Translations under genes and position numbers: made by a program | Notes under the pieces: model-generated | Seen by the model: only the letters and a program-made list of their open reading frames with translations | Databases searched by the model: none | What the model was told of the DNA's origin: nothing | Origin: Gracilaria gracilis | Lineage: Eukaryota > Rhodophyta > Florideophyceae > Gracilariales > Gracilariaceae | Assembly (NCBI GenBank): GCA_030374805.1 | Contig: JARGSG010000006.1 | Coordinates: 806,001-870,000 of the forward strand | Reading direction: 5' to 3' | Length of the DNA: 64,000 nt | Shown: positions 10,663 to 21,758 of the stretch, piece by piece | Layout of the letters: every line of letters starts with the position of its first letter | Position numbering within the stretch: position 1 is the first letter of the stretch

Positions 10663-11388
10663 TCATGTTGTATAACCATGGTGGATTTCTGTCTCCCCAA
10701 TGATATGTGAGTTTCGTTTGGCATTCATGATGAAACATCCGTTGAAGGGGCGAATGGTGGAGGTGAAAACCGCCATGAAGTCCATACTTAGTACCCCCAC
10801 TGAGAGAATCTTCGATTGAAACGCAGGAGCTTGGTAGGTTTCAACGACGGGGGCACTGCTCAGAGGGATCCACACGTGACCCTTTCCGACAAGACGAGCT
10901 GTGCCAGAAGCAGCCTGGACAGTTTTAATTTCAATGCGCTTGTATCGGATGAATGATTTACGCGAATGGAATAAATGATGTGTGGCCCCCGAGTTGATGT
11001 AGGCAGATTCCACCTTGGTTTGAGGTAAAAGTGCGACATTACTCTTATACTTCGCCATGCTACAGTTAAACGGAGGTGAGGGAGAAGGATCGTCATGTCT
11101 TTGAACCATATAGGATCTGGGGTACGAGTTCCGGTTTCCATCATCACCCCCTTTTGGTGGAAAGCGAGACTTCCAATTAGACTGTCGCTGTCCATATCGG
11201 TTTTCATCTTGATCGCGTTGCGATCGACGAGTGCCACAATTTGAGCGGGTCGCCTGTCGACGGTCAGAACAGGATTTTTCATGTTGATTGTTGTCCGACT
11301 GGTCTCGTTTGCGTTTGTAATAATCACTCGCATAATGCCCAAGACGTCCGCAGTAGTAGCAGTTGTCATCGCTGCGGCCTTTTACCAT
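10663..11388 (-). pseudogene. Copia-A Gag zinc knuckle and aspartic protease
   Basis: Joins the end of Gag to the protease. Near its start is CYYCGRLGHYASDY, a retroviral-type zinc knuckle (C-x2-C-x4-H-x4-C) whose last Cys is replaced by Tyr. After a basic, Arg/Gly/Ser-rich stretch comes AYINSGATHHLFHSRKSF, the copia protease block normally starting D-S-G-A-T; the catalytic Asp is Asn here. VQAASGTARLVGKGHVWIPL and ILSVGVLSMD follow as in other copia proteases. The frame ends at 10663, next to the DDE-1 insertion. Loss of both the last zinc ligand and the catalytic Asp argues the protein is dead even where the frame is open. Confidence 0.75.
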
Positions 11389-12157
11389 TGTAAGCTTATT
11401 ATTATTATGATGGCGTTGTGGCGTCCACCTTTGTTTGCCATGTGTGCTCTGGGTCGTGTCGATTCTGGCTTTGTAGCGGAATGAGTTTGCTGAATGCTGT
11501 TCGGATTCATGCGTTGAGCGACTTCTGTTTCGACTGTGTTGACGATAGAATCGAATCCAATGTCAATAAGGTTTGACGTCATGGCCAGAGAAAGGAAGGA
11601 ATTGGGAAGCCTTCGGATGATCTTTGAAACGTTCTCCTTATCTGCAAGTTCTTCGTCGTATGTAGCCAGCTCTCCAACGAATTCCAAGAACTTTGAGACA
11701 CATTTGTTTCAGTCATCGTTTTCTTTGTACATCAGTGTGTCCAACCTGTGACGTACGTTTTAGACGGCTTGCGTGTTCGAAGTGGTATATACAGGCTTAA
11801 GCTCGTCTCATAACTCTTTGGTAGACTTCTCGCCATCGTCCATAATTGTTTGGAAGAGTGCTAGAGGGGAGTCAACAAGGCACAATGTGATAGTGTTCTT
11901 GGATTTGACCGACTTCTCAAACCACGATCTGCGTGTCCGGTTGTTCACGTTGAATCTCTCGGGGTGGGGATTCAAGCCAGTTCGGAATGCGTCGTGGTGA
12001 AGAAGATACAGGAGTAGACGGTGCCGCCACAAGATTTATTCAGTTGGTACTGTGAGCTTTGGAAGCTTGCCAAGGATGCCTTCTTGAGAAGCTGACATCG
12101 TAATCGCACGAAGATAGTACAGTACAATCGACCTACGTTGGCGGGAAAGGGTTCCAC
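11389..12157 (-). pseudogene. Copia-A Gag (UBN2-type)
   Basis: Capsid protein region of the copia element. In minus-strand order it reads ERFNVNNRTRRSWFEKSVKS near the N-terminus, then LALFQTIMDDGEKSTKELWD, YTTSNTQAV, a damaged stretch with stops, and KFLEFVGELATYDEELADKE followed by IIRRLPNSFLSLAM. This matches the copia Gag pattern K-x-x-W-x-x-L, then L-x-x-L and LP-x-S-F. Frameshifts lie near 11800 and 11690. No start codon or 5' LTR is visible before the break at about 12.16-12.26 kb. Confidence 0.7.
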
Positions 12158-12193
12158 AAGAGAATTTCAACCTATTTGAGCTCGAAAGGGTTC

Positions 12194-12266
12194 CGCAAAC
12201 TTCTTCTTCACGAATTTCTTCTTCCTCTCCCTCTTCTTTTTCTTCCTCTTCTTCTTCTCCTTCTGG
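12194..12266. repeat. polypyrimidine tract (TTC/CTT-rich)
   Basis: About 70 bases almost wholly C and T on the plus strand, at the seam between the Copia-A gag end and a gypsy RT fragment. On the minus strand it is a polypurine run and could be a retroelement polypurine tract, or simply low-complexity DNA at a recombination junction. Confidence 0.6.
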
Positions 12267-13100
12267 TGTAAAACTTGGATGACGTTGTGAAATTCTTCAG
12301 TAGCCTTAATGAACACACGGACCACTTTCAACGGGCATTGGAAACGATTGCCTCATATGGATTCAAGATTAAGATCACGATGTGTGATTTTGCCCAATCG
12401 CAGATTCATCTTCTTGGGCATATAGTGAATCGAGGCGGAGTATCCGTAGACATCAAGAAGATCGAAGCGATTCAATCAGTGCCAGTTCCCACCATTCCTA
12501 CTGAGTTAAGAAGCTTCCTTGGACTTGCCGGATATTACTGACGCTTCATTTCACATCTCGCTGAAACAGCGGCACCTTTGCATGCTTCTATCTCAGGTAC
12601 TGACCGACTAGAAATCCCGCCTGATGTGCTAGATGCCTGGAAGAAGAAACTTTCCAGCCCGCCTGTTCTGGCATTTCCAGATTTCGAAACCCCGTTCCGC
12701 GTGGAGACGGATGCGTCGTCTGTTGCATTAGGAGCGGTGCTCGCCCGAAAGAAACCTGATGGCATGTTTCATTTTATAAAATATGCAAGCAAGACCATGA
12801 CAGCAGCTGAAAAGAAGTACTCTGTGTGTGAACAAGAAGCTGTGGCGGTCATCTTTGCGTTAAAGAAATTTAAAATATACTTGCTTGGTTCCCAACCAAT
12901 TCAACTAATTACCGATCCCCAAGCTTTGAAGTATGCGTTCACGAAGAAAGATACACATGGCAGATTGGTCAGATGGCTAGACTTTTTTTGCTGAGTATGA
13001 GTTTGAGATCGTGTATCGTTCAGGTGATACAAATAAGGGTGCAGATGACCTCTCCCGATACGGAGCTATAGAAGAAGATTCGCCTCCCAATCAAGCTGCA
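12258..13100 (+). pseudogene. Gypsy-C fragment: end of RT plus RNase H
   Basis: A Ty3/gypsy Pol fragment of a family different from Gypsy-A and Gypsy-B. It begins inside the catalytic box (LDDVVKFFSSLNEHTDHF), then reads HLLGHIVNRGGVSVD and ELRSFLGLAGYY. A single TGA at 12539-12541 replaces the expected Arg of GYYRRF, consistent with a CGA-to-TGA transition. RNase H follows: FRVETDASSVALGAVLARK (Asp), EKKYSVCEQEAVAVIFALKK (Glu), QLITDPQALKYAF (Asp). At about 12980-12990 a run of seven T adds one base and ends the frame; removing it in thought restores FEIVYRSGDTNKGADDLSR, the closing Asp block. It is truncated at the left by the polypyrimidine tract and at the right by Gypsy-B. Confidence 0.8.
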
Positions 13101-13104
13101 GTTT

Positions 13105-14185
13105 TCATGACTTCTACGACATCAGCGATCGAAGGGTTTTAGCCAGGTATACGATACCGTATCAGAACCCGGAAGCCGAAAGGATCCAACCTCAGTACAA
13201 ACGTGGACTCTCTGTTCCTCTGCCACGAATGTAGGCGGCGTACGAGACCCACTTGGGTTGCTATATAGAGCTTCTGCCGTGTCTCACCTATATTGGTAGT
13301 CGGTTGACCACCAATCTGTTCTCTGGGTGGTGGTCAATCGTCCTCACCGAGTGGGTGGCCAGCTGTGTGGCGTATCTTCTCTTCGAAGTGTACGACCCGT
13401 TCCCACTGAGGTACCTTCCAACGCGGGTGTGCAATGGAATCCGTTCATTGGATCTCTCCCTTGTACTCGGTAGAGCCGGTACCTACAATGAAGTGATCTC
13501 TCTTCTTGATGAGATGAACCAGGTCGACTGGAATGCAGTACCTCTCACTTGGAGCAGTCGTCACTAGGGCAATAACCCTGCTGACCGGTCTCCGGGACGT
13601 CAAACTCCGTATGCGAGTGACTACGTGTGCTATGACCTTGTGGAACGGAGATTCATCTCCGAAGTGGAAGCTACGGCTCTGTGCGATCTCGAACGCGCAG
13701 TTCCACCAAGGCATCGGACGGGTTACATCGTCGCAGACGGATACTTCCAACCTTAACAAGGCCCGGACCCGATGGTCGACAACGATCCTCAGATTTCTGG
13801 GATCGGCATCGCCAGCAACGGCGGTCAACTTCATCAAGCTGAGGGTTCTAACCAGCCAGCATATGCTGCTCCGAGGGCGTCCAGGTTTTCTCTCGCGTTC
13901 GTGCACCAGGCTCCAAACATGGGTGTGTTGAATCAGGCTTCCAACGTGGGTACATCTCACGGCGGTGATCATTTTCACACAGATCCAGTAGAAGGCGAGG
14001 AATCGGGTGCCAGCGCAGCTGGGCCTGACCGCGCAGCCATTATCTCCCAGTTCCTTGGAGAACTCGAGGTGGACGCTTCCGGAGCGGCCAGCGATATCAC
14101 GCAACTGCGGGCGGCGATACTAGCACAGCCAGGGCCTCAGGGCCATCTTCCTGGATCACAGAGGGGTGCTGGACCTTCCTCGTGA
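13105..14185 (+). pseudogene. Gypsy-B antisense ORF, truncated and frameshifted
   Basis: Runs opposite to gag-pol, in the segment between the chromodomain and the missing 3' LTR. It aligns with the 530-aa antisense ORF of Gypsy-A. Shared blocks include IPYQNPEAERI here versus VPYQSTEINRI there, GCYIELLPCLTYIGS versus GCYVELPPVLSYLGS, WSIVLTEW versus WSVVLTEW, and AYLLFEVYD versus AYLLWEVYD. At the C-terminus RAAIISQFLGEL matches EAAVIAQFLRGI, and both end in a Gly/Pro/Ser tail. Frames are broken by a TAG at 13232 and by shifts near 13565 and 13770. About half the residues match in the best block while the DNA has diverged. No known domain was recognised. Confidence 0.65.
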
Positions 14186-14529
14186 GGGGGAGGGCAGCTC
14201 TAGCCTACGCTTGGCGGTTGTCTTCCCGATTAGCGGGGGCAATATAGTTCAATTACGACCGAGTGATTTGGGTCAACTCTGATCTTCCAGGCCAAATTTT
14301 ATCTTCTCTCTTCTTCTTCTTCTTCTCTTTTCGAGGCTTCTCCTTCATCTTCTCTTCTCGAGATGCCATTCTCCCTGTTCTAGTGGTTCTTCTTCTTTTC
14401 TGAGGTCGATTCATGGCGCCCTCTATCTCTTTCTGAGCTTCACGCCTTCTTTGGTATCAAGAAGGACGACAACGGTGTCAAACGGGAGTGTTTGTGACGA
14501 CGATGTCGTGGTCTGATCTGATCTGTTTT
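14186..14529. other. Gypsy-B spacer with purine-rich tract
   Basis: The gap between the end of the Pol frame and the end of the antisense ORF, which converge here. Positions about 14305-14360 are TTC/CTT-rich on the plus strand, so purine-rich on the element strand. Gypsy-A has a similar purine-rich stretch just after its Pol stop. An internal polypurine tract is possible. Confidence 0.4.
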
Positions 14530-15787
14530 TTATCCTACGAGGGCGTAATTGATCGTACTGGGTACTCCCGTTCTTATACGGCTATGGTACTGCACAATCT
14601 TCGATCGGGGTAAATTTTTCACCGGTTCGTCCGTGTCACTAGACGGCGGGTATCCATACCAACGAACTTGGTACTGGATATAACCATCGGGGTGATAGCT
14701 ATGCGCGACGATACGGTCGATTACAAACTTCTTCGCGTGGACATCCCGCTTCGCGGGTCCTGCGCTCCCCCGATCCACGGTGGTTCCTGACGGCGTTGTC
14801 GGTACGGTACCAGGGTGGGCTGTAGGTCTGACGCCAGCTGCGGAAGAGCCGTGCCTGTTTCAGCAGAGGGGGCTGAGCTCCTCTGCGGGGGTGATTCTTT
14901 ACCAGGTGGCTGGGTTCCGGACGCACGGGTGCTGAGCCGACCTTTTCCTGTGCGCGACGGTTCGCGAAGAGGAGGCGGTTCGGTGGCAACGGCGCGCGCC
15001 GGTTCACATGACCTCGCGTGGCGGGTGGTGATAGCAATATCGCGTTGCGACGGAGAGCCCCCACTCTTTGGTGCACAGCGCGTGCCATGTGACACATTTT
15101 CGTTTGGCTCTCCTGCTCTTGCAGAGTGCCTCGCCCCGTTAGTGGGGCGTGAGACTGCTTTTTCAGAGTGTGCCGCCCGTTAGGGTAGCTTGCACCGCTC
15201 TGACGGGTACTTGGTAGACCCTCCTCGACGAGTGGAGATGATGAGTCATCCGAGCCCACATGGGGGTGAGAGTTTTCCACTTCATCGTGTGTTGAACCTT
15301 CCGGAATAGGTGTGTTCTCAACCCCAGGGTCTGCGGTGACTTCTTTCTCTTGCGCCTTCGTGGCGGTTGAGGTGTACAGGTCTTGGACGATATGTGACGG
15401 CGGAGCATCCACTGAATCTCTCGAGCGATTATCCAGGTGTCCTGTGTCAATACTTTCTTTCGGAGGCGAGCTGATCAGGCTCCTTTCCGACTGTGTCGAG
15501 GGTGCCCTCCGAATAAGGCCAACGGTTCTATCCTGTACTGGAGTGTGTTGGACAGCATCGTCTGACGACACTTTCTCGGCAGAGGGGTCATTTCCAGTAG
15601 GCTGAGGTGGGGCCACATCGGTATCCGGTGGAGTAGTTTGGTTGACAAGAGTGCTGTCGTCCGCAGAGATTTGGGCATTCATGGTAGTTTCAACGCTCGA
15701 TTGCGGAGCTGCAGACCTGGCAAACGAGATATCCGTTCCAGAACACGAAGCCAGGAGGCTTTTCCACTTCAGATAACCGTGAGACAC
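14530..15787 (-). pseudogene. Gypsy-B Pol C-terminus with chromodomain
   Basis: The end of a chromovirus Pol. A long Ser/Pro/Thr-rich, low-complexity stretch (15787 to about 14780) is followed, after a frameshift near 14780, by a chromodomain: DRIVAHSYHPDGYIQY, QVRWYGYPPSSDTDEPV, SKIVQYHSR. Chromodomains on integrases steer insertion to marked chromatin. The aromatic/Trp core R-W-Y-G-Y is kept. It aligns closely with 36540-36730 in Gypsy-A and ends with almost the same last residues (ALVG versus AQVG). Confidence 0.75.
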
Positions 15788-15886
15788 GAGGAATAGATCG
15801 CGAAAAAGGTATGGCTTTCGCTACCAGGCGGTCAATTGCCCCTCCTCCTTAGTTGGAGTGACGTAGGGTGTTAAATTCCCGCCTGA

Positions 15887-17451
15887 TTACGGCTTGACAG
15901 CCGCTCGAAAGTGAGAGCGAATTAGAGTCGGAGAATCCGAAGAATTTGGTTGCTTTGATATAATTGGTAGGCCCGAAAGTCCTCGAGAGGGTTGCGCAAC
16001 TGCATTGGGATGGAAATCCATGCCTTCTTGGGTAGTGTTGTTGGATTGGCCATCCCGAGCTCGGGCGTTAGTAATAACTTCCGTGCTCGGGTTGGGGCCT
16101 TGTATCACGCAATCACGAGAAAAGCGTTCGTGGGTATTACCAACTTCCAGTACCACTGTATCTTCGTTTACTGAGATGACCTTGTAGGGACCATCAGCGA
16201 TAGGCGAGAGTTTGTGGCATTTCTCCTTCTCAGGGTTGTAGTACTGCTTTCTGACAAAGGCGAATTGTCCTTTCTCTATCAAGGAAAGTGGCTGACAGAT
16301 TCGGGCATCAAAATTTCGCTTGTAAGTTAGTTGTGCCTTCGCCGTCGTGGATTTCGCGACGGGAACCATTGAGGCGAGCCAAGCCTTCCATTCAATTTAA
16401 TGATCAGTCGTATACAGGGGCTTATCCAGCGTCGGCTGAAGTTCAACTGCAACCGGCGGCGGTGGCCGTGAGAGGACTAGTTCAAAGAGAGACCAGTAAC
16501 TATATGAGCCTGCCTGTTGTAGGCATAAGTTACCGTATCGATGTACAAGTCCCATGTTCGGGGGTGATCAATCATATATGCACGCAACGCGAACAACAAC
16601 GTTCGGTTACACGGCTCCACTTGCCCATTACGTTGGGGCTGTTACGTCTTTGTGAACAAATTCTTCACATCGAGTATCCTGGCGACATCCTGGAAGAACC
16701 GCGCAACAAATTGCGGTCCGTTTTCCGAGAGGAGACTAACCGGTGGGCCGTAAACTAAAGCTCAATGTCTAACAAAGGCTTCAGCGAAGCTTGGTGCGGT
16801 AATCTTTTCAACGGGATTGTCCGGACTAGTTTAGAGAAATGGTCCGTTATAACGAGAAGGTTTTTGTTTCCACGGGAATTCCGGGGAAACTCACCGAAAA
16901 TATCGATAGCCACAAACTCTAGAGGGGCCCGTGCCAGGAACAGGGTTAATTTCTTCGCATGGCGTCGTAGTTTAACTCGTTCTCCAGCACAATGAGTACA
17001 CGACCGCACAATGGCGTAGCAATCCAACGCTAAAGCGGGCCAGTAGAAGTCCCGGCGTAATGTCATGTACAGTCTCCTTGCACCAGGGTGAGCAGCCAAC
17101 CTCGAAAAGTGAGAGAGGTATAGAACTCTCGATTGGAGGGAATGTGGAACCACGATTTGTGAAAAAGGCCGGACGGTCCTTACCAAGTAACCTTGGGAGT
17201 CAACCCCAAAAGAGATATCGGCACCGCCATTTAACTGGGCGCTTATCTTCCTACAAAACTGATCTCCGTGCTGTTCACGTATCATTTCCTCGTGTGTGAT
17301 CGGCGCAAACGAATCGGGGTCCGGTTACTCACCGTCTTTTTACGGGAATATCGCCACAGACGTCGTCCGAAATCAGGTCCTAGTCCGAGTCATATTGGAG
17401 TGGAAACCAGGGGATATCTTCATCATCGTCGTCGACGGGCAAGGCTTCAAC
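15887..17451 (-). pseudogene. Gypsy-B integrase
   Basis: Ty3/gypsy integrase with frameshifts. Minus-strand order: QLNGGADISFGVDSQGYLVR, then the zinc-binding region VLYLSHFSRLAAHPGARRLY, DFYWPALALDCYAI and CTHCAGERVKLRRH. The core begins LEFVAIDIFGEFPRNSRGNK (first Asp). In the frameshifted part near 16700, LLSENGPQF stands where Gypsy-A has LLSDNGKQF, so the second catalytic Asp is Glu. GQVEPCNRTL keeps the third acid. The C-terminal part (16369-15887) reads KEKCHKLSPIADGPYKVISV and HERFSRDCV, the GPY/F-like module. The right end is where Copia-B was inserted. Confidence 0.75.
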
Positions 17452-17853
17452 TGTGAATAATCTTAGTCGTTTGCAGGAAGAAGAGACTCTGCAACTACTG
17501 GCAATGCGTGGACGCGTACATGTACATGTGTACATGTGCATCTGTATGCTAAACGATCTGCCCTTGATGATAATGCTTGTCTTATGCTTAAACGAAATTG
17601 TGATTTATGCATCCACGTGTAGTGCTAATGATGTATTTAGTAGATTTTGAGGGCACATAAGCTCTCTAGTAGAACCACAACATCAACAACGATTTATACT
17701 ACAACTCCACCGACCTCTAATCTACTGTACGTCTGCGCTTCCCGCGCCCGGCGGACTACCCCGCGTCTGCTTGTTCCTCGTTGAACCCCAGCAACGCACC
17801 CCGGGCTACCGGGCACGCGCGCGCCTGTGGTTCGAACCCGCGCCCGTTTGATA
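17452..17853 (+). repeat. Copia-B 5' LTR
   Basis: Starts TGTGAATAATC and ends GTTTGATA. The 5' end has the usual TG, but the 3' end is not CA in either copy. About 30 bases before the 3' end is TGTGGTTCGAACCCGCG, which can fold as a tRNA T-arm and contains a B-box-like GGTTCGAACCC. No clear primer-binding site starting TGG follows. Confidence 0.85.
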
Positions 17854-17908
17854 GTTATAACTGTCATCAGTCTTCTTGACCGTTTCTCAACAAATATATC
17901 TACGCAAT

Positions 17909-19765
17909 ATGTCCGGCCGAGAATATTTTCACAGTCCCCTAAACTCGCCAACGTTGGAAAAGGCTGCGCAGACCAATCTCTCTGCGACGCTTGCAGAGAC
18001 ACAGAACTCGCCCGATACTTTCGCATATGAAGCTGACGATTTGGAGCCAATATGCATCAACGCTAGAGATCCTGAGAAAGAAGCATGTCAAGACGAAGTG
18101 TTAGAATACTGTAGGAGCATGCTTGATGCTTTGAAGTCTACCGGTTTCACGGGAGAATCTCTCTGGATAGAATACACGGAGACGTTCCGCAGGCACACTA
18201 TCGAAGCCATGCCAAAGCAGATGGCACAGCGATGGGTTGCTTTTTTACTCTCACATGTTGTGCATGTAAGACGTAAGCGGTTCTTTCCCAAAGCACTAGC
18301 GCTGGTTTAGTGCCCATTGCAAAAAAGCTTTGTCCCAGCTACATAGAACCCTGGGTCAGAAAGCCAGTTGTTGCGCTCAAGGACCGAAGGTCTCCTGCAG
18401 TAAAAGCCAAGAGCGGAAGCGCTTACAGAAAACCGCACTGTTCCTATTAATCAAACACATGACAGCCATGAAGCAGAGCATTGCAACCGCGAGCACAACG
18501 GTTCGGATACTGTCCATCAAGTTCCAGATCATCAATAAGCTAACGAGCAACGCAGATCCAATGCAAGGCGTATCGCTGGTGGCGTGGCAGAAAAGATAGC
18601 GCAGCCGAGCACAGCTCTCAATAATGACACAGCCTCTCTGAACTCGTCTAAGTCCCAGGAACCAAGCTCCAGCAATTATTCCCTTGTCATCAACGGCTTT
18701 ATGCGTGCCTATCAGGGAAGTGAAAAGTTCAGTGGTCGCTGTGACGAGGACATTTCTTCCGCATTTGTACTGTACGAGACTTTGTCTCTTACTTGTCGTT
18801 TAAGTGAGCAAGAAAAGGCTGAAGCACTACCTGTTATGCTAAAGAAAGAAACTCTGTCATACTTAACGCGTATGTATCGCCCCGGTGACACCTTCGATGC
18901 TGTTCGTAAGAAACCATTCGACTTGTATACGAGTGAGGAGCAACTGAATCGTGTTTTGTTACAGTGGCAGACAATGAAGATCTCTAACGTTATGAAGGAA
19001 GACCCCGAGAAGAGTGAAGCGGAGGTGTTCCGAGCTTTCTCATTCAAACTTTCTACACTTCAGAAGCAATTGTCTGCCAACTACCGGCACGACAATCCAC
19101 TCCGAGATCAGCTCGTTATCGCATGCGACGGAGATCGCATGCAGCAATCTCTCCGTGAACGCGTTCCCAAGACAGCACAGGATGCAATGAACCGCATTGC
19201 GACCTTCTTGTCGCATGAAAAAAGGTCAGCAAACTATCATGTATCCCAGGAAGTAGATGCAGATGCGGCGCTTTACGGTCTTGGAAGAAGGTACGGTAGA
19301 GAAGCCAAGAAATCTTTCAACTCTCCGGCCCAATATCAACGTTACCGTCGCCCTCGAAGATTCCCTTCCAGGTGGATCAGAGGAGTGAAGGGGTGTTATG
19401 TTTGCGGACAGGATCACAAAGCCCATACGCGTCATTCTCCGGAAGAAGTGCGTGCTGCGATCAAGCTTCTCAGGTCCTCCCATCCTTCGGCGATGGTCAG
19501 TGTGGACGATGTGGCATATATCTCTGAACAGCTTAACGGTTTTCAGGAGAGTCCTGAGAGCTCCGAAGACGTTCAATTCTCGGATTCTGATGATGAAGAC
19601 ACAGTATGTCTCGCCGCAGAGGCTGACAGTCTTCATAAAGATACCGAAGTGTACCTGGCCAACTCCACTTTTTTGCACGGTAGAACATTCTCTACTGATC
19701 TCAAGTCTAGCATGGCAGCCATGTTCTCTACTTTATCAATGGGTGAACCACTGCGCTTCAAATGA
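17909..19765 (+). pseudogene. Copia-B Gag with CCHH-type zinc motif
   Basis: Capsid protein of the copia element. The first ATG in frame is at 17909 (MSGREYFHS). The frame stops at 18310, shifts through about 18330-18600, and continues 18584-19765. The C-terminal half has KGCYVCGQDHKAHTRH, a variant knuckle with C-x2-C then two or three His, like the CFVCGKxxCWSTxH motif known in copia elements of algae, oomycetes and fungi. An acidic Ser/Glu stretch (ESPESSEDVQFSDSDDEDT) follows. The frame ends in TGA at 19763-19765, directly before the protease in the same frame, so this stop may be a mutation within a single gag-pol frame. Confidence 0.75.
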
Positions 19766-21758
19766 ATCCTCATTGATTCCTGTGCTAACCGATCTTCTGT
19801 CATGTCTTACGCCCAGTACCGCGCGTACTGCGAAGAATTTAATGTACCCATGCACATTGATATAGACTCACGTCGTGCAACGTTTGGCATAGGCGGTACA
19901 ATCAACGCCATTGGTACTGCAACGGCCCCAGTCTCTTTTTGAGGATCTTGATTTAGTTATCGACGTCAAGTTTCAGATCATGAAAGACAATCTGCCATCA
20001 TTACAGAGGATGAAGGACATGAAGGACAATGGTCTGGACTTCAGTATCGAGCACGAGGTAGCGAGGCTCAAAAACACTGAGCAAGATCTCGCTATAGAAA
20101 ACTACTTTCTTGTTCACCGCTGGAAGCCTGGGGACCTTGGTTTTGCGATGTACACTGAGTCCGAACTTCGAAAACTTCATCGAGTGTTTGGCCACCCTTC
20201 TGTACAGGGCCTGTACAATCTTCTGAAGCGTTCCAGCCCTCGTGACCTGGAGGGCTCAGTGCAGAAAACACTGGACGACATTCTTCGCGAATGTCAGATC
20301 TGTCTTCAACACGCTGCCAAACCACGTCGTTCCAAGGTTACTATTGGCACAGACGACTTGCGTTTCAACCATATTATTGCGGTAGATGTGATGTACATCA
20401 ACAGTCGTCCGGTTTTACACCTTATGGATGAAACTACGCACTTCAATGCCGCTCATTTTCTGAAGAACATGACTTCTCAGCTTGTCTGGAAAATGATTAT
20501 GAAGTGTTGGAGTCGGGTTTATCTGGGTCCACCTGATTTATTACACGTCGACCAAGGAACGAACTTTGTGTCCGCCGAATTGGCTGCCAACGCAACTGTG
20601 GATGGCGTGACTGTCATGGAATCTCCGATCGAGTTTCCCTCAACAATGTCCCACGTCGAACGATATCATGCATCTCCTCGCGTTGCATACAGCAAGATTC
20701 GCGATTCAGTTCCTCGTTCGGAGACCAATTATGAATGCCTGCAGATGGCACTTAAAAGCGTTAACTACACCATTGGACCAGAAGGTCTTTGTCCCACACT
20801 GTTGGTTTCTGGTGCCCTGCCGCGACCAGCAAAGAAAGGCTGTGCGGAAACGCAGTTGCAACGTGCAAAAGCCATGGATGCAGCCACGAAAGCTGTGCAA
20901 AAGGAACAAGCAGCCAAACGAATTGCTTTCGGCTTGAGGCATAATCATGGACCAAAGCGCATTGAAGCGAGTGCAGAGTTACGAAAACTCCCTGCTGGAT
21001 CCCTGGTGTATGTGTATCGCGACAAAACTGAGAAATGGGATGGACCCTATCCTTTCATTCAGATTGATGGCGAGACTGTAGTCGTGCAGCTGCCTAAGGG
21101 TCGGAAGATTTTTCGATCTACTGTAGCGAAGCCTGTTGTTCGTTCTCATCTCGACGAGACCTCTACTGTACACGAAAGAAAGAAGTCAATAGCAATGAGA
21201 AAAGAACTTGATGAGAAGGAAAAGAACGAATGTACCTCAATTGGGAATGAACAGTGTATGGTGATGTTTCGATCTACGAAAATGGTTATTGCTCCTCAGA
21301 GCGATGCACATTCGTTTATCGATGCTTGCAGGAAAGAGTTGGAAGGACTCATGAAGAATAGTAGATTCAAAGTTGTGAAGCGTTCATCGGTTCCTGAAGA
21401 ACAACGTATCTACGGTACACGTTTTGTCGACGCGTACATGACGATCGATGGGAAGAGGACCCAGAAGTCCCGACTTGTTGCGCAGAACTACTCTGATTTA
21501 CAAGCTTCTTCAATCTATACTAAGGCTCCTACTGTGAGTAGACTGGGACAGCGTGTTACTGTCTGCCTTGCTGCCTGTCTACCTGGATACACGTCGTATT
21601 TTTACGATATATCTCAGACGTATGTACAGTCCGAACCCCCTCTCCAGCGCAAAATCTTTCTTAGTCCTCCTCCTGAGATGGAATTGGAAGAAAACGAGGT
21701 ACTGCTGGCTCTGAGGCCTTTGTACGGCATACCAGAAAGCGGTGTAAACTTTTTATGA
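19766..21758 (+). pseudogene. Copia-B protease, integrase and RT N-terminus
   Basis: Just after the gag stop the same frame reads LIDSCANRSSVMSYAQYRAY, the protease active site with Cys where Gly is expected in D-S-G-A. A frameshift near 19915-19940 moves coding to the frame that stays open to 21758. That part holds LHRVFGHPSVQGLYNLLKRS, CQICLQHAAKPRRSK, AVDVMYINSRP (first Asp), LLHVDQGTNFVSAE (second Asp) and HVERYHASPR (Glu), so the integrase triad is intact. The RT start follows: CRKELEGLMKNSRFKVV, KSRLVAQNYSD and YFYDISQTYVQSEPPLQRKI. The frame ends at 21758 inside the RT. Confidence 0.8.

Larger units (their letters stand above)
1376..12160 (-). mobile_element. Copia-A: degenerate Ty1/copia retrotransposon, split by insertions
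   Basis: Read on the minus strand, domains occur in the order expected for Ty1/copia: gag (12157-11389), CCHC knuckle and protease (11388-10663), GAG-pre-integrase and integrase (5833-5135), reverse transcriptase (about 4640-3876) and the RT/RNase H tail (1632-1376). The collinear order over nearly 11 kb shows one old element later opened by two insertions: the two-gene DDE transposon between protease and integrase, and a repeat/solo-LTR complex between RT and RNase H. All domains carry frameshifts or stops. No LTRs were found for this element; its right end meets a polypyrimidine tract and a gypsy fragment at about 12.2 kb. Confidence 0.75.

Noticed and set aside
10457-10738. A 93-codon minus-strand frame at the edge of DDE-1.
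   Set aside because: It crosses the presumed transposon/copia junction and matches neither gene family.
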